Assembly (NCBI GenBank): GCA_029932795.1
Contig: JAOZPL010000099.1
Location: 1 to 7,329, forward strand
Direction: 5' to 3'
Length of the DNA stretch: 7,329 bases
From: Candidatus Zixiibacteriota bacterium
GTDB lineage: Bacteria > Zixibacteria > MSB-5A5 > GN15 > FEB-12
A model generated the notes under the pieces. It saw only the letters and a list, made by a program, of their open reading frames with translations. It ran no database searches and was not told the origin of the DNA. Numbering within the stretch: the first letter of the stretch is position 1; every line of letters starts with the position of its first letter. Position numbers and translations under genes: made by a program. Below are positions 1 through 7,235 of this stretch, piece after piece.

Positions 1-64
1 ACCACATTCAGGAGTTTACCCATGGAAATCAAGCATTAAAAGTAAAGGGAGCTTTGCCCGATTC

Positions 65-1432
65 CTAAGGGTTCAGTTTTCGCCTTAGCCGGGCACAGAA
101 GGATCCGTCAAGGTTATCAAAGTCGGGGTATGTTTTTACGAAACCACGTTCGTTCACCAGTGAGCTGTCAAAGAACTGAGCGGCGGACTCGATTTCGAAG
201 TTGTTGTTGCGCAGCAGGAACTCTTCAACTATCTGGTCGTTTTCGCGACGGATGATGGTGCAGGTGGAATAGACCAGCACCCCGCCCGGTTTGAGCAGTC
301 GAGCGGCCCGGTCAATCATCTTGCTCTGGATTTTCATCAGGTTGTCGATATCCTGGGGTGTTTTTGACCAGCGGAGATCGGCCAGTTTTCCCGCTGTTCC
401 CCAGCCGGAACAGGGAGGGTCCAGAAGGACGCGGTCAAACGGGCCACCTTTGAATTCGGCCATGTCACAGGCCACCGGTGCGATTATCTTGATACCCAGC
501 CGATGGGCGTTTTCCACCACGGTTTTCAGCCGGGCGTGTGATTTGTCCACCGCTGTTATCCGTCCCTTGTTCCTCATGCGAGCGGCGGCGTACGTTGATT
601 TGCCCCCCGGTGCAGCAGTTAGATCGACCACCCCACTGCCCGGCTTGGGGTTCAACAGCCGAACCGGCAGCCCGGCCGACTCATCCTGCACAAACACTTT
701 ACCGGTCCTGATCAGCTCCGCTTCCAGCGGTAGCCCGCTCATCTCGATATGGATGAACTCGGGCAGGTACTTGCCAAATGAGAATTCGACATTGTTCTTC
801 TGGAGAATGTTTGTGACCTCATCCGGTTTTGCCTTCAGGTTGTTGATACGGTAGGTAACCCGGGGAGCTCTATTGTAGTTGATCAGGAGCTGCTCGGTCC
901 TTTCGAAACCAAATTCGGACAGGCAGTACTGCACGAAGTAATCCGGGTAGCTGTGGTAAATGGAGAGGTACTTCGCCGGGTCCTCATGCTTATCAGGAAA
1001 GACCACCTTGTGCGGCTCGCGCAGCCGGGCGCGCATGACGGCATTCACCAGTCGGGCCTGCGACTCCTCGGCGAAATGGCGGGCGAGATTTACAGACTCC
1101 GATACCGCGGCAGCGGCCGGGACACGATCCGTGAAAACCAATTGGTAGAAACCGAGGCGGAGAATGTTGGACAGTCTGGGTGAGAGTTCAATTGAGGGTC
1201 GAGCAAGGTAGAACCTTATCTCATGGTCAAGGTGCTGACGCATCTTGATCGTGCCGTTAACCAACTGTTGCAGGAAACGAATGTCAATCGGGCGAAAACT
1301 CCTTCGACGTATCGCATTCTTGATCGCTTCTTCCGTCTGTTCTCCCTGCTCGACGTAGATGATCGCCTCGAGGGCTGCAGCCCGAACCGGGTCGAACTTG
1401 TGACCAGAAGCGTTTTTCTTTTCCTGTGTCAT
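65..1432 (-). CDS. rsmB: RsmB: 16S rRNA (cytosine-967-C5)-methyltransferase
   Basis: This 455-residue protein is predicted to methylate C5 of cytosine 967 (E. coli numbering) of 16S rRNA in the cytoplasm, using S-adenosylmethionine. The order of domains is that of RsmB/Sun: a helical NusB-like RNA-binding head (about residues 14-140) and a Rossmann methyltransferase domain (about 240-452). Visible motifs are VFVQDESAG (247-254 region), the SAM-binding loop DLTAAPGGKST (270-280), DPPCSGWGT (338-346, Cys341) and YSTCT (388-392, Cys391). In this family the Cys of the TC motif is the nucleophile and the Cys of the PPC motif helps release product; both are present. The SAM loop has Thr where many homologues have Cys (DxCAAPGGK), which is not catalytic. 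The ATG start lies 6 bases after the stop of the radical SAM gene. A GGAG inside that gene's last codons, 12 bases upstream, is the only visible ribosome site, so coupled translation is likely. The length is normal and the stop is TAG. Very sure of the family, sure of the specific RsmB assignment because of the NusB head. Confidence 0.95.
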   Translation of the reverse strand: MTQEKKNASGHKFDPVRAAALEAIIYVEQGEQTEEAIKNAIRRRSFRPIDIRFLQQLVNGTIKMRQHLDHEIRFYLARPSIELSPRLSNILRLGFYQLVFTDRVPAAAAVSESVNLARHFAEESQARLVNAVMRARLREPHKVVFPDKHEDPAKYLSIYHSYPDYFVQYCLSEFGFERTEQLLINYNRAPRVTYRINNLKAKPDEVTNILQKNNVEFSFGKYLPEFIHIEMSGLPLEAELIRTGKVFVQDESAGLPVRLLNPKPGSGVVDLTAAPGGKSTYAAARMRNKGRITAVDKSHARLKTVVENAHRLGIKIIAPVACDMAEFKGGPFDRVLLDPPCSGWGTAGKLADLRWSKTPQDIDNLMKIQSKMIDRAARLLKPGGVLVYSTCTIIRRENDQIVEEFLLRNNNFEIESAAQFFDSSLVNERGFVKTYPDFDNLDGSFCARLRRKLNP

Positions 1433-1438
1433 AGTAGC

Positions 1439-3946
1439 TTACAACTCCATGGGATCGGTTTTCCGGCCATCCTTCTGCAGTCGGTACATCTCGCGACGGT
1501 GGAGCGGTAGTGCAACAATGTCGTACCGCAGCCCCTGACGGAGAAAATGAAGAACCTCGGTTGGTCGCACATAACCACCGTCGCCTAACCCGAGCACCAT
1601 GATCAGTTCGTCATCCTCCGTGTGCACCTCATAAATTGGCGGGCGAATATCAACCAGTTTTGATTGCTCCTTGCCCGAGCGTTCAAACTCCAGACTTTCG
1701 GAACTAAGCAGTTTCTCAATAGCCGCTTTCAGTTCGTCCAATCTGTCCCAAGCCTCAAGCGGCAGCGTGTAAACAGCCCGGTTCAGGGCGGAGGATAATG
1801 AAGCACTTTTACCGAGGACGGCTTTCGCGTCGTAGAGAACCGTTCCCTCAGGCATTGTCGCCATCAGATTCTGTATCATGTATGGCATAAGGTTTGTCTG
1901 GAGGGTAATGTCGACGTACTCGGCGCTGGATGTGAACCCCAGAGGCAGCGGCGGGCCAAAAGACAGTTTCATGGTCGGGTTGTAGCCCAGGCTGTAGGCG
2001 ACCGGTAGCCGGGCTCGCCGGATGGCTCGCTCCATCAGGCGCAGATTGTCCAGATGTGACATATACCTGCAGCGAGCGGTTTTTCCCCAGCGTATGCGCA
2101 CCCGGTTCTTGGTCGGGGCTACGGAACTGCGGGTTACAACTCTCTTTTTACCACGACCAAAAGCCGGCTGACCGACGTGGTCGCCTTCATCGGACTCTCC
2201 GACGGCAACGTGGTACGGTGTGAAGGTCTTTAGCTGGCCGGAAGTGCGATTGCGTTCTGCTTTCAGGCGCTCTACCGAGACACGTCTCCGGATGTGTGAC
2301 CACGGCAGTTCCTGTGAGAAGGGAATGGCCTGCATCAGGGTCAGTGGATCAATGTGGTGTTTTTCAAAGGCGGCCAGCCATTTGTCGAAGTCGAAATCCT
2401 CGCTCCAGCTATCGAAGCGGCAGCCCGATCGGTAAGCGGATTCGATGACATCGGCCAGAAGCCTATCACCGCGTCCCAGGATACAGAGAAGCATGGACAT
2501 CTGCGTGCTGTGATGTTTGAAATGTACCTGGCTCAACCGGGCATGTCGTTTCACGAATCTGATTCTCTCGTAGATAACGTCCTCGGGGAAACACTCGTCC
2601 CACTGGAAGGGTGTATGCGGTTTGGGAATGAACGGCGACAGAGTGACATTGATGGACGCTTTCCCCCGAAATTTGCGGCTGATCTGGTGAATGTTGCGGC
2701 AGACATTTGCGATTCCCAGCAAGTCCTCTTCGGTTTCAGTCGGCAGCCCGATGATGAAGTATAACTTGATTCTGGTCCATCCTCTTTCGAATGCAAGCCG
2801 TGCTGTATCGTAAATGGCGATGTCGGGGAAGCTCTTACGAATGAACAGGCGCAACCGTTCTGTTCCCGCTTCCGGTGCGATCGTCAGTCCGCCACGGCGG
2901 ACTTGGCTGACGGCATCAAGAAGGTCGGGCGAGATGGAGCCCGGTCGCAGCGATGGCAATGTCAGCGAGATTCTCTGGGGTACAAGACGTCGCCCCAGTG
3001 TGGTGGCCAGCGAATCAATATCCGGGTAGTCAGAAGTTGACAGGGAAAGGAGACTCACGGCGCCGTAGCCGGTATGGCTGATCTGGGTGTCAACCTGCCG
3101 GATAATATCTTCTTTGCAACGCCAGCGAACCGGTCGGTAGATAGGACCGGCCATGCAGAAGCGACAACCCTGAGGACAGCCCCGCATTATTTCCACGCCG
3201 AGATGGTCATGCACTATCTCGATAAGAGGTAAAAGTGGTTTTGCCGGATAATACTCTGGTTTTAACTCAACAACCACGCGTGGCTTGATGACATCCGGAG
3301 CGAAGTCAACTGTTGGCTTGTGGTGGTCGTTGTAAAACGCCGGTATGTACACGGATTCGACTCGGCGACAGATCGCTTCCAATCTGGCGACACGTGGGTG
3401 CCTGCGAGTCTCATACAGGACGCTGAGGATCTCCGGTAATCCTTCCTCACCGTCACCAATGTAGAACAGATCGATAAACGGGGCCAGCGGCTCCGGGTTA
3501 TAGACAGCCGGGCCGCCGGCCATTATCAACGGGTGCTGATCGGTACGGGCCTTCGAACGGAGGGGAATCCCGCCAAGGTCCAGCATGGCCAGTACGTTCG
3601 TGTAGACTGTCTCTTCGACGAGTGTGAAACCGACCGCGTCAAAAGCGGACATCGGTCGGGACGATTCAAGCGCAAAAAGCGGGATATTCTCGCGCCGCAT
3701 GATCTCTTCGGCGTCACGGTCGACAGCGAAAGCTCGCTCGCAGAGAAAGCGGTTGTCATTGTTAATGATATGGTATAAAGTTTGCAGGCCGACATAGGAC
3801 ATCCCCAGTTCATACTTGTCGGGATAGGCATGCAGGTAATTTGTCCGGCCCTCGGGATCCTTGATAATCTGCCCCGGCTCACCCCCGGCGTATCGGCCAG
3901 GTTTGATGACGTAAGGGAAAAACTTCTTCTCCAGCAAATCTCTCAT
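1439..3946 (-). CDS. Fused radical SAM protein (TIGR03960-type) with C-terminal TIGR03936/DUF2344 domain, function unknown
   Basis: This 835-residue protein (from the ATG at 3946) is a two-part fusion. Residues about 1-190 resemble the vitamin-B12-binding-like front half of B12-type radical SAM enzymes, with IMAGGPAVYNPEP (about 141-153) and FYIGDGEEGLPE (about 161-172). The radical SAM core follows, with the iron-sulfur motif CPQGCRFC giving Cys257, Cys261 and Cys264 (CxxxCxxC), then GGLTIAPEAGTERLR and LYFIIGLPTETEEDL. A polar linker at about 560-612 leads to the DUF2344 domain (about 613-810), seen in YMSHLDNLRLMERAIRRA and GYNPTMKLSFGPPLPLG. The families are known as 'radical SAM family uncharacterized protein' and 'radical SAM-linked protein'; in some bacteria they are separate adjacent genes. 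Its reaction is unknown. The same frame is open to a TTG at 3985 (13 residues more), but family members usually begin just before the LLEKK...KPGRY stretch, so the ATG is preferred; neither start has a good ribosome site. It lies between tsaD and rsmB, consistent with, but not proof of, a role in RNA or translation. Confidence 0.9.
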   Translation of the reverse strand: MRDLLEKKFFPYVIKPGRYAGGEPGQIIKDPEGRTNYLHAYPDKYELGMSYVGLQTLYHIINNDNRFLCERAFAVDRDAEEIMRRENIPLFALESSRPMSAFDAVGFTLVEETVYTNVLAMLDLGGIPLRSKARTDQHPLIMAGGPAVYNPEPLAPFIDLFYIGDGEEGLPEILSVLYETRRHPRVARLEAICRRVESVYIPAFYNDHHKPTVDFAPDVIKPRVVVELKPEYYPAKPLLPLIEIVHDHLGVEIMRGCPQGCRFCMAGPIYRPVRWRCKEDIIRQVDTQISHTGYGAVSLLSLSTSDYPDIDSLATTLGRRLVPQRISLTLPSLRPGSISPDLLDAVSQVRRGGLTIAPEAGTERLRLFIRKSFPDIAIYDTARLAFERGWTRIKLYFIIGLPTETEEDLLGIANVCRNIHQISRKFRGKASINVTLSPFIPKPHTPFQWDECFPEDVIYERIRFVKRHARLSQVHFKHHSTQMSMLLCILGRGDRLLADVIESAYRSGCRFDSWSEDFDFDKWLAAFEKHHIDPLTLMQAIPFSQELPWSHIRRRVSVERLKAERNRTSGQLKTFTPYHVAVGESDEGDHVGQPAFGRGKKRVVTRSSVAPTKNRVRIRWGKTARCRYMSHLDNLRLMERAIRRARLPVAYSLGYNPTMKLSFGPPLPLGFTSSAEYVDITLQTNLMPYMIQNLMATMPEGTVLYDAKAVLGKSASLSSALNRAVYTLPLEAWDRLDELKAAIEKLLSSESLEFERSGKEQSKLVDIRPPIYEVHTEDDELIMVLGLGDGGYVRPTEVLHFLRQGLRYDIVALPLHRREMYRLQKDGRKTDPMEL

Positions 3947-3990
3947 CTGGAAAACATGTGCTACGGTTCCAAGGTGGACTATCAACAGAT

Positions 3991-4019
3991 AGGATAAACG
4001 ATTGGCGGATTCGGCGCAA
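3991..4019 (-). promoter_or_regulatory. Weak sigma70-like promoter candidate for the radical SAM-rsmB pair
   Basis: Read on the minus strand, TTGCGC (4014-4019) and TATCCT (3991-3996) are separated by exactly 17 bases. They match the -35 consensus at 3 of 6 and the -10 consensus at 4 of 6 positions. The site falls just after the terminator-like hairpin of tsaD and would start RNA near 3984, about 40 bases before the preferred ATG at 3946. It would make the alternative TTG at 3985 essentially leaderless, which mildly supports the ATG. Matches this weak occur by chance, so this is a suggestion only. Confidence 0.25.
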
Positions 4020-4023
4020 CTCG

Positions 4024-4049
4024 AAAAACAGGCTGACGAGCGCCTGTCT
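4024..4049 (-). terminator. Possible rho-independent terminator after tsaD
   Basis: On the minus strand, 9 bases after the tsaD stop codon, ACAGGC (4042-4047) pairs with GCCTGT (4028-4033) across an 8-base loop. A G-T wobble and an A-T pair can extend the stem to 8. The right arm runs directly into a stretch of five T (4024-4028, one of them in the stem). The shape and position fit an intrinsic terminator, but the core stem is only 6 base pairs and the T-run is short, so termination would be partial at best. Confidence 0.45.
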
Positions 4050-4057
4050 GTTGAAGG

Positions 4058-5056
4058 TCAATCAAGCGTCAAGTACGGAATAGCATTGGCGATCAACTCC
4101 CCCGGACCATCCTTGACGAAGCGGTAGAACCCGGCGGCGGCGATCATTGCAGCATTGTCCGTGCACAGTGACGGCGAGGGATAGAACAACCGCCGGTTGT
4201 GCTGACCGAGTTGTTTCGCCATCATCTGCCGAAGCCGGCTGTTAGCCGCCACTCCGCCGGAGATAGTCACATCGCGAATGCCCTTCTGGGACGCCGCCTT
4301 GGTGGTCTTTTCGACGAGGACTTCTACCGCAGCCTCCTGGAAGGATGCCGCGATATCCGCCCGGTGTTTTTCCAGTTCCTCCGGGCTCAGTTTCTTCAGG
4401 TGGAGTGCGACCGCCGTCTTCAGGCCGGAGTAAGAGAATTGGTAGTCCTCATGTCTCACCGCGCGCGGGAAGCGAACGTAACGGGGGTTACCACTCTGTG
4501 CCAACCGGTCAAGTTCCGCACCACCGGGGTAGCCCAGATCCAGTAACTTTGCAACTTTATCAAACGCTTCGCCGGCGGCGTCGTCTTTAGTGCGCCCCAG
4601 GATATGGTAGTTGCCAAACTCAACCACCTCTACGAGCAAGGTATGTCCGCCGGAGACGATCAGGCTTAGATGATGCCTATCCAGATCATGATGCTCCAGA
4701 ACATTCGCCGCAAAGTGGCCTTCGAGATGATTCACCGGCACGAATGGTATTCCACGTGCGTATGCCAGGCCTTTGGCAAAGGTCAGGCCAACGAGGAGCG
4801 GTCCGATCAGCCCCGGTCCCATGGTAGCGGCGACGAGACCAATATCTTCCAGGGTAACATCGGCTTCGGAGAGGGCCTGATCGAGGACTGGAATGATTGT
4901 TTTGACATGTTCCCGGCTGGCAACCTCGGGGACAACACCACCAAACCTGACGTGAGCCGCCTGCGAGAGAATCACATTGGAGAGGATATCGCGGCCGTCC
5001 CTGACCACAGCCGCCGCGGTTTCATCACACGATGTCTCAATTCCCAGAATCAGCAT
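4058..5056 (-). CDS. tsaD: TsaD: tRNA N6-adenosine threonylcarbamoyltransferase
   Basis: TsaD (also called Gcp/YgjD, Kae1 family) transfers the threonylcarbamoyl group from threonylcarbamoyl-AMP to A37 of tRNAs that read ANN codons, forming t6A. It acts in the cytoplasm with TsaB and TsaE, using the intermediate made by TsaC/Sua5; none of those partners is in this window. The 332 residues match the usual bacterial length. Visible family motifs are GIETSCDET (5-13), the metal-binding His pair in NHLEGH (His110, His114), SGGHT (135-139), DDAAGEAFDK (158-167), GYPGG (175-179), SGGVAAN (266-272) and CTDNAAMIA (298-306, with Asp300 as a metal ligand). The ATG start is inside the last codons of the upstream YbbR gene (20-base overlap) and is preceded only by a weak TTAGG, so it probably depends on translational coupling. 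The stop TGA is followed by a hairpin and T-run. No key residue is missing. Confidence 0.97.
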   Translation of the reverse strand: MLILGIETSCDETAAAVVRDGRDILSNVILSQAAHVRFGGVVPEVASREHVKTIIPVLDQALSEADVTLEDIGLVAATMGPGLIGPLLVGLTFAKGLAYARGIPFVPVNHLEGHFAANVLEHHDLDRHHLSLIVSGGHTLLVEVVEFGNYHILGRTKDDAAGEAFDKVAKLLDLGYPGGAELDRLAQSGNPRYVRFPRAVRHEDYQFSYSGLKTAVALHLKKLSPEELEKHRADIAASFQEAAVEVLVEKTTKAASQKGIRDVTISGGVAANSRLRQMMAKQLGQHNRRLFYPSPSLCTDNAAMIAAAGFYRFVKDGPGELIANAIPYLTLD

Positions 5057-5972
5057 CGTGCCTAACGATTATCAATACTGAGTCGACGGACGACCTTTTC
5101 ACTTTGAAATCTAAAGGGCAGTCGATCTTGAGGGCGGCCAGCCCGTCGGGGCTGACCTGACGGTAATCAACCGATACGGTCAGCGCATTGCGGTTCAACA
5201 GATCGATGTCCTGGGGCGGTCCGGTCAGTTCGACACGGACTGTTGACGGCTCGGTGGTAACCACCTGATTGGGTGGAGAGTTGAAGACTACCACGGTAAG
5301 GTCGTTATATACGCGCGTTTTCACGGGGACGACCTCGATGGAAACGGTCACCGAATCAGGGCGAACCCGGTAACCATAACCGGATGGTGTGACCAGCTGC
5401 AGGGTTAAGGTGATACTGTTGCGGAGCGAGATCAACTCCTTCTTCTCTGTGAATATGGTTGTATAACCACTCAGTGCTGACCTTGGTCCCACCAGTTCCA
5501 CTTCAGCCGGCAAAACGGTAATCTCCCGGCTCACTGCAAATCCCTCATCTGCAACAGCGTCAATATCGGATGTCACCGGCAGCGTGACGACGGCTTCGGG
5601 ATCGATGTTCAGGACCACCTGGGTAGGGAGGACAACCTCATCAAGTGAGATCTTGCCTGAGGGATTGATCAGGGAAGTGTTGGTTGCATTAAGGTTCATA
5701 CTGTAACGTCCGGCCGGGTACTGCGTGGCGTTGATACGCAGACCGCGATGGCGCCATTTCTTTCGCATCAGGTCCTTGCCGTTAGCTGACACTGTTACCA
5801 GAAGCGAATCCGGCGGCGGCTTGGCCAGAGTGAGGGAATCCTTTAGGGCAATTTCGGTGACCGGCATATTGAGCTCGTAGTTGTACGTTTTCTCCGTGAT
5901 CACATGAAACCAGACCAGAAAGCCCATAATCAGGGCGATCGCTTTCAGCCAGAAATTATCAAGTAGCTTCAT
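5037..5972 (-). CDS. YbbR/CdaR-like protein, membrane-anchored
   Basis: This 311-residue protein has one N-terminal membrane segment (about residues 8-25, LKAIALIMGFLVWFHVI) after a short Lys-containing head, with the rest predicted outside the membrane. The outer part is beta-rich and can be divided into three YbbR-like repeats, about 36-125, 128-213 and 218-305, each with the pattern of hydrophobic beta strands and a P-x-x-V/V-x-V-x-G-P-type turn (LVGPRSAL at 160-167, LTGPPQDI at 249-256). YbbR-domain proteins such as CdaR in Firmicutes regulate the membrane diadenylate cyclase CdaA, whose gene is normally just upstream. No cyclase gene is seen here, so regulation of c-di-AMP synthesis cannot be claimed from context. 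A good ribosome site, GGAG (5981-5984), lies 8 bases before the ATG and decides the start. The 3' end overlaps tsaD by 20 bases, suggesting co-translation. Family call is fairly sure; the exact role is unknown. Confidence 0.82.
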   Translation of the reverse strand: MKLLDNFWLKAIALIMGFLVWFHVITEKTYNYELNMPVTEIALKDSLTLAKPPPDSLLVTVSANGKDLMRKKWRHRGLRINATQYPAGRYSMNLNATNTSLINPSGKISLDEVVLPTQVVLNIDPEAVVTLPVTSDIDAVADEGFAVSREITVLPAEVELVGPRSALSGYTTIFTEKKELISLRNSITLTLQLVTPSGYGYRVRPDSVTVSIEVVPVKTRVYNDLTVVVFNSPPNQVVTTEPSTVRVELTGPPQDIDLLNRNALTVSVDYRQVSPDGLAALKIDCPLDFKVKRSSVDSVLIIVRHDADSGN

Positions 5973-5980
5973 TACAGAGA

Positions 5981-5984
5981 CTCC
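5981..5984 (-). promoter_or_regulatory. Ribosome binding site of the YbbR-like gene
   Basis: GGAG on the minus strand sits 8 bases before the ATG at 5972. It is the clearest Shine-Dalgarno sequence in the window and fixes the start of the YbbR-like gene. Confidence 0.7.
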
Positions 5985-6027
5985 ATCACAATGTGGCGTG
6001 TCCTGCCTGTCAACACGTACCTCAAGT

Positions 6028-6056
6028 AGTCTAAGAAATCAACAGTGGTCAGGCAA
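6028..6056 (-). promoter_or_regulatory. Sigma70-like promoter candidate for the YbbR-tsaD pair
   Basis: In the 111-base gap between the propeller gene and the YbbR-like gene, minus-strand TTGCCT (6051-6056) and TAGACT (6028-6033) are 17 bases apart, each matching consensus at 4 of 6 positions. RNA would start near 6020 and give a leader of roughly 50 bases containing the GGAG ribosome site, which is a workable arrangement. A perfect TTGACA (6008-6013) also lies in this gap, but its 17-base-spaced partner TGTGAT (5985-5990) would start RNA downstream of the ribosome site, which makes it less likely. No convincing terminator follows the propeller gene, so read-through from it is also possible. 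Confidence 0.3.
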
Positions 6057-6083
6057 CCCTTATTGCGGTCAAGCCAAGTGTCA

Positions 6084-7235
6084 TCAGTCAATCCGCTCGG
6101 GATTGTTCCACAAAAAGCGGGTCAGACCCTGGTCGGTGCCGATCCAGATGTAGTCGCCGTCCAGAAGGAGAGCATTGACATAATTGGAAGCCAGGCCGTC
6201 ATCGGTTGTGAAATCACGGCTGAATGCCCCGGGGCGATCCAGAAAGATGATGGTCATGCCCTGATCCGACGCTACCGCAAGAATCTTGTCGTTGACAGCC
6301 AGCGCCCGGCTGTCGACCCGTCTCAAAATATCCTGAAACGGTTCCGTGGCCCCCGTCTTAAGGTTCAGGCTAAGTACCCCGGCATCCGAGGCAAACCAGA
6401 CCTGGTTCTCATAGTGCTCAATGTCATAGACGCGGCTGAAAAGAACCCCGTGGGGATCGTTGAATTTCTGCAGCACGCCTGTCTCCAGAGAAAGCCGGTA
6501 GGCACCAATGCCGGATGCGATCCACAGGAAGTTTTCCACGACCTCCAGATCATAAATCAGATGATTGGAGAACTGGTTGGCGTACAGGTAGCTGATCGAG
6601 TCGTTTGTGAAATCAATAAGGTTCAGACCGCGGATAGTCCCCACAAACAGGGAATCGCCGACTTCCTTCAGGCTGAGTATGTCGAAATCTGCCAGGCCCT
6701 GGTTTCTCCCATAGCGGTCAACTACCTCTCTGTTGGCCTTGTCGGCGACATAAAGACCATCCGAGGTGCCTATATAGACCCGACCGGCGTCTGCCTCGAG
6801 ACAGTTGACGTCGGTGGCCGGGAACTCCCTTCGCACCCCGGACTCAATGTAGAAAAACTCGTTCTGTTCCACGTTGAAAGCGGTCACACCGCTGCGGTAA
6901 CTGTTGCCGAGAGCGCCGGATATCCACAGGAGGTTGTCATCCCGGCAAAGGGCATTCACCCGATTCTGAATAAGTCCATAGGGAAGTGGTTCCATCAGCC
7001 GTGCCGAGCTCCCGGCTTGTCCAGAGCCGAATCCCCAGGTGCCGATCCATAAGTCTCCGCTTCCGTCATCGATTATATCACTAATGGCAAAACGGCGATG
7101 GAACATGTCCGTAATGACATCACCGCTGATGAGCATTATCCCCGAAGACGGCAGCAAGTCTCCGGGTGTTGCGATGTGTTTGTAAATGGCATCTATTTCC
7201 GGCAATTCGTCGATCGGATACCAGCGATCAAACAA
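6084..7235 (-). CDS. Reg_prop-type beta-propeller protein, incomplete at its N-terminus
   Basis: This is the C-terminal part (383 codons from a TTG at 7235) of a protein built from repeated propeller blades. About eight repeats of the form V-x-x-L...(L/V)W-I-G-T-x-x-G-L are visible: ISDIIDDGSGDLWIGT (51-66), RVNALCRDDNLLWISG (92-107), DVNCLEADAGRVYIGT (142-157), FDILSLKEVGDSLFVGT (184-200), LIYDLEVVENFLWIAS (226-241), RVYDIEHYENQVWFAS (268-283), SRALAVNDKILAVAS (309-323) and YVNALLLDGDYIWIGT (352-367). This is the signature of the two-component-regulator propeller family (Reg_prop, PF07494), which forms ligand- or protein-binding discs, often as sensors outside the membrane. Here the protein ends right after the last blade with no kinase or DNA-binding domain, so it is not a complete hybrid sensor kinase. 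The TTG is not a believable true start: there is no ribosome site or signal peptide, the first Met codon is at residue 34, and the frame reads as blade sequence further upstream to a TGA at 7308-7310. The gene ends in tandem TGA TGA stops. Substrate and role are unknown. Confidence 0.75.
   Translation of the reverse strand: MFDRWYPIDELPEIDAIYKHIATPGDLLPSSGIMLISGDVITDMFHRRFAISDIIDDGSGDLWIGTWGFGSGQAGSSARLMEPLPYGLIQNRVNALCRDDNLLWISGALGNSYRSGVTAFNVEQNEFFYIESGVRREFPATDVNCLEADAGRVYIGTSDGLYVADKANREVVDRYGRNQGLADFDILSLKEVGDSLFVGTIRGLNLIDFTNDSISYLYANQFSNHLIYDLEVVENFLWIASGIGAYRLSLETGVLQKFNDPHGVLFSRVYDIEHYENQVWFASDAGVLSLNLKTGATEPFQDILRRVDSRALAVNDKILAVASDQGMTIIFLDRPGAFSRDFTTDDGLASNYVNALLLDGDYIWIGTDQGLTRFLWNNPERID

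Noticed and set aside
24..60. GGGCAAAGCTCCCTTTACTTTT after rsmB on the minus strand as a terminator
   Set aside because: The best stems are 3-4 base pairs with a mismatch and the T-run is interrupted, so it does not make a convincing intrinsic terminator.
1..64. A possible next gene on the minus strand starting at ATG 23 (MGKLLNV), after rsmB
   Set aside because: Only seven codons are inside the window and no ribosome site precedes the ATG, so a gene cannot be supported from this sequence. The 64 bases after rsmB otherwise show nothing clear.
291..854. A 187-codon plus-strand open frame opposite rsmB
   Set aside because: It lies wholly antisense to the catalytic domain of RsmB, whose motifs are intact, and its translation is low-complexity Ser/Arg/Pro-rich sequence typical of a shadow frame.
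1439..3985. Using TTG 3985 as the start of the radical SAM gene
   Set aside because: The added 13 residues do not resemble family N-termini and there is no ribosome site; the ATG at 3946 gives the expected beginning.
5985..6013. Perfect -35 box TTGACA with TGTGAT 17 bases away, upstream of the YbbR-like gene
   Set aside because: Transcription would begin within a few bases of the ATG, beyond the good GGAG ribosome site, so the message would lose it. It may be chance; the promoter candidate at 6028-6056 fits better.
6045..7052. A 335-codon open frame on the plus strand, opposite the propeller gene
   Set aside because: Its translation has no recognisable domain or repeat logic, while the minus strand carries about eight clear propeller repeats over the same bases. 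It is a shadow of the real gene.
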